A stretch of DNA of 64,000 nt from Anomaloglossus baeobatrachus (lineage: Eukaryota > Chordata > Amphibia > Anura > Aromobatidae). The stretch's first letter is position 1. Each line of letters opens with the position of its first letter. The notes beneath the pieces were generated by a model. The model was not told the origin of the DNA and did not search any database. It was given only the letters and a program-made list of their open reading frames with translations. Positions 33,705 to 43,000 of this stretch are shown here, piece after piece. The stretch lies in contig NC_134358.1 of assembly GCF_048569485.1 (NCBI RefSeq), forward strand, positions 244,275,451 through 244,339,450, read 5' to 3'. Position numbers and translations under genes: made by a program.

Positions 33705-34613
33705 CTGTGTTTTAAGACCTCCCCAAAAATAAGCCCTAGCAGGGATTTTCAGCATTTTCGGAGCAAGGCTTATATATAAACTCTCCCCCAAAAATAAGTC
33801 CTAGTCGCGGTTCAATAATGAAGTGTCCATGCAGCTAAAAAAGATATACTGTAGACACTTCATTATATACAGCAGGCACCCCGCAATCACACTCACCAGA
33901 CGCCGAGCAGAGGACCTGCAGTGATCGCACACATCTGATCTCGTACACACACAATCAAATCACACACACAAACATCGGATCACACACACTCACCATATCC
34001 AGCGATACCGATTTTCTTCTGGCTGGCAGAATCCTGAGAGGCTGTGCAGTGGAGCGCAAGGACCTGCCGCAATGCTAGCTTACAGGACCTGCGGACACGT
34101 GACTTCCTCACATCATTCCCTGCGGCCGGAAGCATTCTGTAACGCTGGATTCTGTGTCTGTGTCTGTGTCTGTGTCTGTGTCTGTGTCTGTGTCTGTGTC
34201 TGTGTCTGTGTCTGTGTCTGTGTCTGTGTCTGTGTCTGTGTCTGTGTCTGTGTCTGTGTCTGTGTCTGTGTCTGTGTCTGTGTCTGTGTCTGTGTCTGTG
34301 TCTGTGTCTGTGTCTGTGTCTGTGTCTGTGTCTGTGTCTGTGTCTGTGTCTGTGTCTGTGTCTGTGTCTGTCAGAAGCAGGGGAGGACGGCGTGCAGCAC
34401 CCACCAGAAACCACTGGGAGCCACACAGACGTCCAGGTCTGGTAAGTATGAGTCTCCTGGGAAGTGGGGGGTCTGCGTTTTTTGGGGGTAAACTTACTAC
34501 CAACAATGTTTCTTCAAGAATAAGACCTCCTCCAAAAATAAGCCACAGTGCTTTTTTGGGGGGCAAAAAAGTATAAGACTTAAGACAGGTGTCTTATTTT
34601 TGGAAAAACATGG
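33705..34613. mobile_element. Tc1/mariner-type MITE enlarged by a hexamer microsatellite
   Basis: Left end CTGTGTTTTAAGACCTCCCC and right end GTCTTATTTTTGGAAAAACA plus TGG are imperfect inverted repeats, bordered by TA (33703-33704 and 34614-34615). The words CCAAAAATAAG recur within each end. This style of end (gaaaataagacac) is widespread in amphibians. It has no transposase. Confidence 0.65.
34151..34372. repeat. (TCTGTG)37 hexanucleotide microsatellite
   Basis: Thirty-seven TCTGTG units without interruption except the last (TCTGTC). Every frame on both strands is open (VS, CV, TD, HR dipeptides), which is a trivial result of a six-base period. Confidence 0.95.
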
Positions 34614-34615
34614 TA

Positions 34616-35086
34616 TATGTGGTTCAGTAGCCTGTTTAGGCTGACTAGTCTTCCATGTGCGCAGAACAGTTATATCCTGATGACCAATCCATAGAATAGG
34701 TCAAAGGGGTCCGGCTCTCCCACTGATCAGTTATCATCTTCATATTGATTTGTGCACAATGTTTTAGGCTACATATGTCTGTTATACACAGGATGATGTG
34801 TTGCCGGGAACATTAAAGCATTTCACCCAGCGAACGAGCGGTTTGCTTGTTTATTGGGCAAATGGCATCATATTTAGACAGGCAGCTAATTGGGGAGTGG
34901 ATCTTTCCTAGGATTACTTGTTCACAATAATCAACTATTGTTAGTGCATCCTGTGTCTTCTCATCCAGACAACCTCTTTACTAGAATCCAGGAGGTATGA
35001 AATGGGTGCATACAGGTGATGTCATTCTCTCTGGAGGAGAGCAAATTAGCATATTTGATGCTGTGAAACAAACTGCCATGCCAGTG
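34616..35086. other. Intronic sequence, no clear feature
   Basis: Contains scraps that resemble amphibian MITE interiors (ATCCTGATGACCAATCCATA near 34675) but no ends or duplications. No exon signal. Confidence 0.4.
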
Positions 35087-35090
35087 TTAA

Positions 35091-35581
35091 AGGGAACCTG
35101 TCAGGTCCCCTATGCACCCAGAACCATGAGCATTTCTGGGTGCATATTCCTATTCCCTGCCCAACTGTCCCACCATATACTAGCATACATAAACAGATCT
35201 TTAGAAAAAGTATTTTTAAAGATCCTTTTGAGATGCAAATGAGCGCAGGGACTAGTCACAGGGGCGTTTTCCCCCGGATTCAGAGAGGTCTAGTGTACAC
35301 TCGGCTTCATAGTGCGCCTAAACCCAGCATCTGAGGAGGTGACAACTGACAGGTATGCACCTCCATGCCAATGACTAACGTGCTAGCATGCTAAAGAGGG
35401 AAGACTAGTAAGGGGAAATAATGCCCTTGTGACTAGTCCTTGTGCGCATATCATTAAAAATCTTTTCTAAAGATCTCTTTATGTATGCTAGTAAATGCTG
35501 GGACAGTTAGCCAGGGATTAGCAATATGCAACCAGAAGTTCTCATGGTTCTGGGTGCATAGGGGTCCTGACAGGTTACCTT
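35091..35581. mobile_element. T2/Kolobok-type MITE
   Basis: Left AGGGAACCTGTCAGGTCCCC, right GGGGTCCTGACAGGTTACCT, TTAA at 35087-35090 and 35582-35585. The inverted similarity continues inward through ATGCACCCAGAACCATGAG and its complement. Confidence 0.85.
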
Positions 35582-35627
35582 TTAAAAATGGCTTTAAGAT
35601 GGGAAACATATTCTCCAGTTCCCTTAA

Positions 35628-36497
35628 AGTGGATGTCCACTATTTGGATAACCGCTTCTTATTCTCCGTGTGCGCATCCATAAAAATAAAAATCCTATAC
35701 CTGGCTCTGGTGCTGGAGCGGTTCAAGCAGTGTCACAACTCGCATTCCTGGGCCTACATGACATTGACTGAGTGCCGACTTCCTTCTCCCTGCCTTCAGA
35801 TGGTCAACTACTAGGTCAACCCCTTTTGATTCCACACATCCCCCAGGTAATAAAGACTATATTCACCTCCGTGGCTGGCGTGGATCCAGCGGTGCTGGGG
35901 CTTGTGTTATTGGGGCTCACATCTTGTGATCTCACTGGAGCCCCACTTCTAATCAGCGCCGGTTTCTGTCCCCTCGCCTTAGGATATGGGGGCAATCATA
36001 AGTGAGTGGCAGCCACAGTTCTCAATTCCTGTTGGTTTAACTCGTTTGTCCGAAGGTGGGGAGACAGAAGCTGATTGGACACGGGGCTCGCGTGACGTGA
36101 GTCACATCAGCCAAGGGAACACTAGCCCCATGACTGGAACAGCGCTGGCATGGGAGGAAACTATAGGCTTTTTTTTTTTTTTATTTACCTGGGGGAAACA
36201 TGGAATCAGAAGGGATTATCCTAGTAGTAGACAACCCCTTATAAGCAATTAACAGGAAGTGAGTGGCAGCCGAAGCTCCCACACTCTAATAGCTTAAACG
36301 TCTGAAGGTGGCAAGAAGGGAGCAGGCGCTGATTGGTCACAGGGCTCGCTTGTCATAACAATGTCATGTAGGCGCTGGGAATGCCAGATAAGACATTGCT
36401 GGACGCGCGCCGATACCGGAGGTGAGTATAGATTTTATTTTTATGGGGTGCACATGGGAAACGAGAAGGGGTTGTACAAGTAGTGGACAGCCCCTTT
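35628..36497. mobile_element. T2-type MITE with a tandemly duplicated right half
   Basis: Starts AGTGGATGTCCACTATTTGG after TTAA (35624-35627). Two successive right ends are visible: GTAGTAGACAACCCCTTATA near 36218-36242 and GTAGTGGACAGCCCCTTTC at 36479-36497. The roughly 250-bp modules before them (AAGTGAGTGGCAGCC at 35999 and 36257) are diverged duplicates. The outer right TTAA has decayed. Confidence 0.55.
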
Positions 36498-36605
36498 CAA
36501 AAATCATTCGAAAGATTTGCAATGCTCGTTAGAATGTTCCGAATCATTTCATTATAGAATGAATAAAGTGTTTTTTTTTTTTCTGTAACCAGAGTATCCC
36601 TTTAA

Positions 36606-36647
36606 AGAAGACCTGTGACCACACCAGATCAAAAGTGGCCAGTTGTT

Positions 36648-36684
<37 letters not shown>

Positions 36685-37306
36685 CCCCGTTGCTCCCTTG
36701 AGTATTTTGTTATTTGTATTTTATAAATCCTAGAATGGTAGAGTTCCAAGAGACCTCAAGGGCCATTGGGCCCAACCCCCTGCGAGGTACTCAGATCCTC
36801 TCTGCGTCTCCTCGTATCCTGTGGTGGCCTGCTCCGCTCCTCTCATCTATTTCCTGCTGCAGGGCAGGATGGGAAGGAGGTGACATCGGGTCATCTTCCA
36901 GCGCTTGCGCAGAACGCTGGAGGCAGAGGGGAGATCGCGGTCATGAGATTATGGGCAGGCACTTGTGATGCAATCACAGCGCCGCCCATAATCTAGTGCC
37001 TGCGACCACGTCACCAGCGGTCCTCGCGTGCACGGGACCTCGGGCGCAGTGGGCGGCGTCCTGAGATATGAAATGGAGCAATGGGGGACGGCGTCAATCT
37101 GCAGGAGGGACAGCAACGAACGCGAGAGGCCGCCCCCATGGATAATTTACAAGAATTGCAGGCAAAAAGGTACAACTTTATAAAGTGTTTTAATTTGGTT
37201 TCAAAGGGGGCACAAAAAGTACAGGAGCCTTGCTAGAATGCAGCCCACGAGCTGCAGAGGGGGAAACTTTTAGGTTTAAAGCTAAATTTCTGATGACAGG
37301 TTCCCT
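36606..37306. mobile_element. Candidate T2-type element with poly-T and CR1 scrap
   Basis: TTAA at 36602-36605 and 37307-37310. Ends AGAAGACCTGTGACC and GATGACAGGTTCCCT are imperfectly inverted. A 34-base T run (about 36651-36684) and a CR1-like tail (36724-36790) lie inside. The GC-rich middle (36870-37130) shows nothing recognisable. Confidence 0.45.
36724..36790 (-). mobile_element. CR1-type LINE 3' end fragment
   Basis: AATCCTAGAATGGTAGAGTT then CCAAGAGACCTCAAGGGCCA and CCCAACCCCCTGC is the complement of the well-known amniote CR1 3' end (ggttggactagatgacc...ttctatgatt style). The 3' terminus would be near 36724, so the element reads on the minus strand and is truncated to under 100 bp. 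It could also belong to a SINE using a CR1 tail. Confidence 0.55.
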
Positions 37307-37604
37307 TTAAACTGATCATTCCTAATCTGCTTGTTGCTAAAGTGAACAGGGTTATCTCTAGGACATGTCACCAATATCCATTCGCCCGGGGATCTGACCT
37401 CTGTAACCCTGCTGACTGCTAGAAGTTTCACCACCACTGTATATTTTGAAAATGGAGAAAACCAAAATAACCCGACTAGTTTTTAGCTAACACTGTCTCT
37501 TCATTGAAAGCATCGCTCACATAGGTCAAAATGATCACTTGTGTGGCCATATCTACCTTGAGTCAATTCTTTTAAAAGGGTTGTTATATAAAATACAGTA
37601 TATA

Positions 37605-37920
37605 CAGTGGAACCATGGTTAACGAGAACAATCTGTTCTGGGAGTGTGCTTGTTAACCAACTTGCTCGTCTAGCAAAGCAAGATTTCCCATAGGAATAAT
37701 AGGAAAATAGGAAACGGAAGGTAAGGTGAGCATATGTGTTTGTGCGGACTGCAAGAGTGGGTCAGAGTGCGGTGGATGTACGGAACCGGAAGTGTGTGCG
37801 GTGAGTATTTTGCTCGTACAGCAAAGCTTGCTCGTACACTGATTTACAAATTTACAGCAAGCTTGGCTCGTTAAGCGGAATACTTGCTAACTGGGTTACT
37901 CGTTAACAGAAGTTCCACTG
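37605..37920. mobile_element. 316-bp Tc1/mariner MITE
   Basis: Ends CAGTGGAACCATGGTTAACG and GTTAACAGAAGTTCCACTG, flanked by TA at 37603-37604 and 37921-37922. The interior contains CTCGT/ACGAG motifs and CCCATAGGAATAATAGG, a conserved phrase of this common amphibian mariner MITE. Confidence 0.85.
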
Positions 37921-37922
37921 TA

Positions 37923-38548
37923 TAAACCTATCCAAGGGATAGATGATGCATTGATTGCTTGAAGCCTGGCTGCTGAGACGACCTCTGATCCAGAGACCGG
38001 GGCCCCAAGGACTCTTGTATGAAACATTGGTTAGCAAGTGCAACAACTGCCTCATTAGCTGCCTCTAACTCCTCTAAAGTGTAGATAGCGTGGATAGAGC
38101 AATGATCGCACATGGTCCCTAACACTTTGCTAACACTTGGGCTTTTGGGACCACAGTTATCAAGATCAGTTTGGGCCTCAGCAGCTGGACTTCAAGCAAT
38201 CATCGATCACTATCTATCTTATGGGTAATTGATATGTTTGAGGCAACCCCCTTTAAAAAAATAATTAATTATATTGATTATGGAGATTTGAACTGATGCC
38301 CTGGTAGTTTCTGAAGCTAACTATGGACACGAGTCATCCCCCTTGATTTGAGCTGTCAATGATGCATTACTTGGTCTTTAAACTTCTATATAGAGGGACC
38401 TTGGTAAAATATTAACTAGAATCTGCCACAATGTTGTTGCTATGTAAACTGAGACCAGCATGAGGTAGGGGTTAACACGAAGTCCCAGAAATTCCGAGCT
38501 CCCCCCTGAAGTCCCGAAAGAGGGTCAAATGACATACAATAAACTGAA
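37923..38548. other. Intronic sequence, no feature recognised
   Basis: Unique-looking AT-balanced sequence between a mariner MITE and the retroelement at 38561. No coding or RNA signals recognised. Confidence 0.45.
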
Positions 38549-38560
38549 TAGAACTAACTA

Positions 38561-39110
38561 CGGGGGAACACTATTCTCCTTAAGGAGACTTTGCAAGCCA
38601 GTCTGGCTGCCATGCCCCGCAAGGAAATATTCAAATTGTCTCTCCAGAAAAGGAGACAAACTCTAGCGCCACCTATTGGAAGTAGCGATCCTAAAAGTCA
38701 AATGTGGATTTTTAACAATCCTTTGCATGTGACTTAGGATCGCTACTTCCAATAGGTGGTGCTGCGCTAGAGTTTGTCTCCTTTCCTGGAGAGACAATTT
38801 GAATATTTTCCAGAAGGGCATGGCAGCTATAAGTCCCCTTACTGGCAGCCAGACTGGCTTGCAAAGTCTCCTTAAGGAGCATAGTGGTCCCCACAAAGCT
38901 TCTCATGAGCCAGATCAGACACCCCATACTTTGCACTGACGAGGGGCAAGCACCCCGAAACACCATGTCTGCAAATTGGGATTTTGATCTGGCATATATA
39001 TCCTAAATTATATGCAAAGGTTTGTTAAAAATCCACATTTGACTTTTAGGATCGCTACTTCCAATAGGTGGCGCTGCGTTAGAGTTTGTCTCCTTTCCTA
39101 GAGAGACAAT
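38561..39110 (+). mobile_element. Non-autonomous retroelement with tandem/inverted units and a hammerhead ribozyme
   Basis: Exact 12-bp duplication TAGAACTAACTA at 38549-38560 and 39111-39122. It contains three copies of one unit: an inverted, truncated copy (38561-38705), a full forward copy (from about 38727) and the start of a second forward copy (about 39030-39110). The marker AGGATCGCTACTTCC appears at 38736 and 39048, so the unit is about 312 bp. The forward unit ends in a type I hammerhead (38909-38993). No open frame. Penelope-like elements are known to have tandem terminal units with hammerheads, inverted 5' pieces and variable-length duplications; this looks like a protein-less member or a retrozyme-like relative. 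Confidence 0.75.
38909..38993 (+). ncRNA. Type I hammerhead ribozyme
   Basis: All core positions are present: CTGACGA at 38936-38942 and GAA at 38957-38959. Stem I is TTTGCA (38930-38935) with TGCAAA (38970-38975). Stem II is GGGG (38943-38946) with CCCC (38953-38956) and a CAAGCA loop. Stem III is ACA (38960-38962) with TGT (38966-38968) and a CCA loop, giving the A15.1-U16.1 pair. The cleavage base is C38969. Stem I extends beyond an internal loop through CCCA/TGGG (38923-38926, 38977-38980) and a perfect 9-bp GCCAGATCA/TGATCTGGC (38909-38917, 38985-38993). That outer stem could supply the tertiary contacts natural hammerheads need. In RNA of the + strand, also the TXNDC5 sense strand, it should self-cleave after 38969. 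Confidence 0.88.
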
Positions 39111-39122
39111 TAGAACTAACTA

Positions 39123-39798
39123 GAAACTAAATGGCTAAACTGAATGGAAAACAACAACCTCCTGTGGTGCGACAGTAATGGCCTTAATTACAGAACAAAA
39201 GACTGTGATTATAGGATGTTGGCTAAAATCCTTCAGGTCATTCGACCCGTCTCGGTTCCAAAGGTAGAAATGTTAAATGACCCCTCTCTGGGACTTCTAG
39301 TGTTAAAACACTGAATTTAGCGGATGCGTCACTGATCAGGCTGTGTGCTGTTTACTTATAATGAAGGTTTTATCACTAGGACAATCATTGTTGCGACTAG
39401 CTGCCCCATGCCGCTGTCATCCAACCACACCCGTCCTCTGATAAGCAGCTCACTGTCAATAGACAATATACATATAAAGGTGTGGGCGGGGTTAGCTTTT
39501 TGAGCTCTGGCACATCTAAGAACTGTCAAAACTGCTGCAGCCAGTAATGTAAGTGATACATTGTTGGAATCAGGCTCTCTTTGTCCTACATTATGGTATT
39601 CAGAAGAGGTGGGAAAACATGACTTTACTTATATTGTAAAGCTATATTGATATTTTGAAGACTTTCCAACGTTTTCATAGCTGCAAACATTGTGAAACAG
39701 AGCAAATTATTCACAGTAGTTGTATAACCTTTTTGCTGTCCAGAAATATGAAACCTACAAATCTATCTGCCGCTATTCATAATGTCGTGTAATTTCAG
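39123..39798. other. Distal intron 1, T2-like scrap, exon 2 acceptor region
   Basis: Around 39545-39610 the words AGTGATACATTGTTGGAATC and CTACATTATG recall the T2-MITE interior, without ends. The intron ends TGTAATTTCAG at 39798, a fair acceptor with a weak pyrimidine tract. Confidence 0.5.
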
Positions 39799-39948
39799 GT
39801 GCGGCCACTGCCAGCGTCTCCAGCCAACCTGGAATGATCTGGGAGATAAGTACAACAGTTTGGAAAAGTCTCCAGTTTATGTCGCGAAGGTGGATTGTAC
39901 TGTGGATAACAAAATCTGTTCCGATAACAGTGTCCGTGGCTATCCCAC
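39799..39948 (+). CDS. TXNDC5: TXNDC5 exon 2: active site and core of thioredoxin domain 1
   Basis: Encodes the last base of W59, residues 60-108 and two bases of T109. The redox motif WCGHC is split by the 15-kb intron 1: W59 spans exons 1 and 2, and C60-G-H-C63 starts this exon. It continues [18 protein letters not shown], then VYVAKVDCT and VRGYPT with the conserved cis-proline (P108), all thioredoxin-fold landmarks and nearly the mammalian TXNDC5 wording ([20 protein letters not shown]). The CGHC pair supports oxidase/isomerase activity. The acceptor is TTTCAG|G and the donor CAC|GTAAGT. Both flanking introns are phase 2, so the exon (150 bp) could be skipped without a shift but with loss of the active site. 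Confidence 0.97.
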
Positions 39949-40005
39949 GTAAGTTTCTTTCTTTCTTTCTCCCCTAGGAATCTCAATACTAGTTAGCCAC
40001 TGTTA

Positions 40006-43000
40006 AGCTAGGGTCACACGTAGCAACGCAGCTGCGATCATGACTGGCGACTTGACCTTATCAGGATCGCTGCTGTGTCGTTACATGGTCGCTGGTGAGC
40101 TGTCAAACGGGCAGATCTCACCAGTGACCAGCCCCCAGCCAGCAGCGACACGTGGAAGCGATGCTGCGCTTGGTAACTAAGGTAAATATCGGATAACCAA
40201 GCAAAATGCTTCGCTGGTTACCCGATATTTCTTTGTCGCTCCATTGGGAGACCCAGACAATTGGGTGTATAGCTTCTGCCTCCGGAGGCCACACAAAGTA
40301 TTACACTTTAAAAAGTGTAACCCCTCCCCTCTGCCTATACACCCTCCCGTGCATCACGGGCTCCTCAGTTTTATGCTTTGTGTGGAAGGAGGTACACATC
40401 CACTCATGCATTCTCATTTTAGTTATATCGGTTGGAAGAAAAGTGGGCCCCCACGGGGCCCCCGGCATGTTCCCTTCTCACCCCACTACGTCGGCGGTGC
40501 TGTTAAGGTTGAGGTACCCATTGCGGGTACAAAGGCCGGAGCCTCATGTCGTCTCCTTCACCATCCCTTAGCGGCTCTGGGAGAAGTGGGATCCTGAGCG
40601 GTCATCCATTCACTGGGACCGTGCTCCCTCCGCAGCCCCTGTGGGAATCTGTCGGACAGGAGTTTATTTATCCTCATGGACCGGGCCCTGCAACACTAAG
40701 GTACTCTGTATCCCCATGGGGGATGTGCATGGAGCGCCTTCATCCCGGACGCTGCAGCAGCTGCTTATTTGTGACGGCCGGCGGACTACCGCGCCTGTTT
40801 GTCGGCTGCGGTCTTAAATTTAGTCCCCGGCTTCAATTGCGGCCTAGTAGCAAAACTCCCGCCCCCGGGCCTGTCTATCAGGGGTAAGGGCGGGACTGCC
40901 GACCTGACGTCGGATGTGAGGGCCGGAGCATCCTGTATGTTTCCTCCCCCCTCACTGATCACTGTGGGGACTCCAGATTCCCGCACTTTTCCAACGCCGC
41001 CCACGGCCCCACTCCTCCCCAGAGAGCTCCGGCAGCCATTTCTTTGGCATTCTGCCTGTGGAGGATTTCCTGGAAGAGCTCTGCAACGCTGGGAGACCTA
41101 AGGCAGGGAATCTGGAGGACACACACTCCGCTTTTTAGCGGTCGGTAAGCCACACCGGTCACCCGGTGCTGGTCCCCTTAGGGTGCCGGAATAGATACTA
41201 TATATATATTTATATATTTCTGTTCGGTCGGGCTGTATACATCCCCATATACCCTCAGTGATCACTCTCCTAGGAGACAACAGCATGCCGTCCACAAGGA
41301 GCAAGGGTGCCAAGGCACAGGGTTATTTTGCGACCTGTACCTCTTGTGCGGCTAAGTTACCTGCGGGTTCCACCTACCCACACTATGAGCAATGCTCAAC
41401 CCCTGTTTTGCTTGCTCAGCCGGAGCCTCGGTCACTAGTGGGCCCCTCGGCTCAGGTAGAACCCCTTGCTCCCCCTGTCCAGGCGGCAGGGACAGAGTTT
41501 GCAGTTTTTGCTGAAAAACTCTGAGTCACTCTCACAATCCATGGCTCAGTCTATGGACAAATGGTCTGCCAAGCTGCTTGAAGCTTTGCAGTCCAGACCG
41601 GTCCTTTAACAGGCCCCGGGCCCTGTTGGATCTTCGCCTCCAGGCCCCTCTCTGTCCGCGCCGCAGCACGTTCCCAGGGGGGGGCCCTAGGTCTCACGTG
41701 GAGGACTCCGGCCCGGACCACAGTCCCAGACCGGCTAAGCGGGCTCGCTGGGAATCTTCCCCGACTTCTTCACGCTGCTCGGGTTCCCAGATTAAGGACT
41801 CTGGAGGACGAGGCGGACGTCGCAGCTCAGGGCTCTGACCCTGACGTTGCTCTCAATCTTGACACACCTGAAGGGGATGCCATAGTAAATGACCTTATCT
41901 CGTCCATCAACCAGGTGTTAGATATCTCTCCCCCGCCGCCACCTGTAGAGGAGTCGACTTCTCAGCAGGAGAAACACCAGTTTCGGTTCCCTAAACGTAC
42001 ACGGAGTGCGTTTTTCGATCACTCTAACTTCAGAGATGCTGTCCAGAAGCCCAGAGCGCTTCCGGACAAGCGCTTTACTAAGCGCCTTACTGACACACGT
42101 TACCCCTTCCCCTCTGACGTTGTTAAGGGTTGGGCTCAATGTCCCAAGGTGGATCCCCCAGTCTCTAGATTGGCGGCTAGATCTGTGGTATCGGTTGCAG
42201 ATGGCTCATCGCTAAAGGATGCCACTGACAGGCAGAGAGAGCTCCTGGTGAAATCCATCTATGAAGCCACGGGCGCGTCTTTTGCCCCGGCTTTTGCAGC
42301 CGTGTGGGCACTCCAAGCTATTTCAGCTTGTCTGGCTGAGATTAATGCGGTCACACGTAATTCTGCTCCGCAGGTTGCGTCTTTGACTTCTCAGGCGTCA
42401 GCTTTTTCTTCCTATGCCATGAACGCAGTTCTAGACTCTGCTAGCCGTACAGCGGGGGCATCCGCTAACTCTGTGGCAGTCCGCAGGGCCATGTGGCTGC
42501 GCGAATGGAAGGCAGACTCTGCTTCCAAGAGGTTCTTAACCGGTTTGCCGTTTGCTGGCGACCGGCTGTTTGGTGAACGATTGGATGAGATTATTAAGGA
42601 ATCCAAGGGAAAGGACTCCTCCTTACCCCAGTCCAAACCAAAGAAACCTCAGCAACGGAAAATACAATCGAGGTTTCGGTCCTTTCGTCCCTCCGCCAAG
42701 CCCCAATCCTCTTCATCCAGCAGGCCGGCGAAAGGCCAGAGGAACTCCTATGCGTGGCGGTCCAAGTCACGCCCCCAAAAGGCCGCAGGAGGCACTGCTT
42801 CCAAGGTGGCCTCCTCATGACTCTCGGCATCCCCGAACCGCATCCTCGGTCGGTGGCAGGCTCTCCCGCTTTTGCGACGCCTGGTGGCCACATGTTCAAG
42901 ACCGATGGGTGAGAGACATTCTGTCTCACGGTTACAGGATAGAGTTCAGCTCTCGTCCCCCGACTCGTTTCTTCAGAACATCTCCGCCCCCCGAGCGAGC

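Noticed and set aside
34072-34576. Dipeptide-repeat proteins (VS, CV, TD, HR) of about 140-150 residues
   Set aside because: Trivial translations of the (TCTGTG)37 microsatellite.
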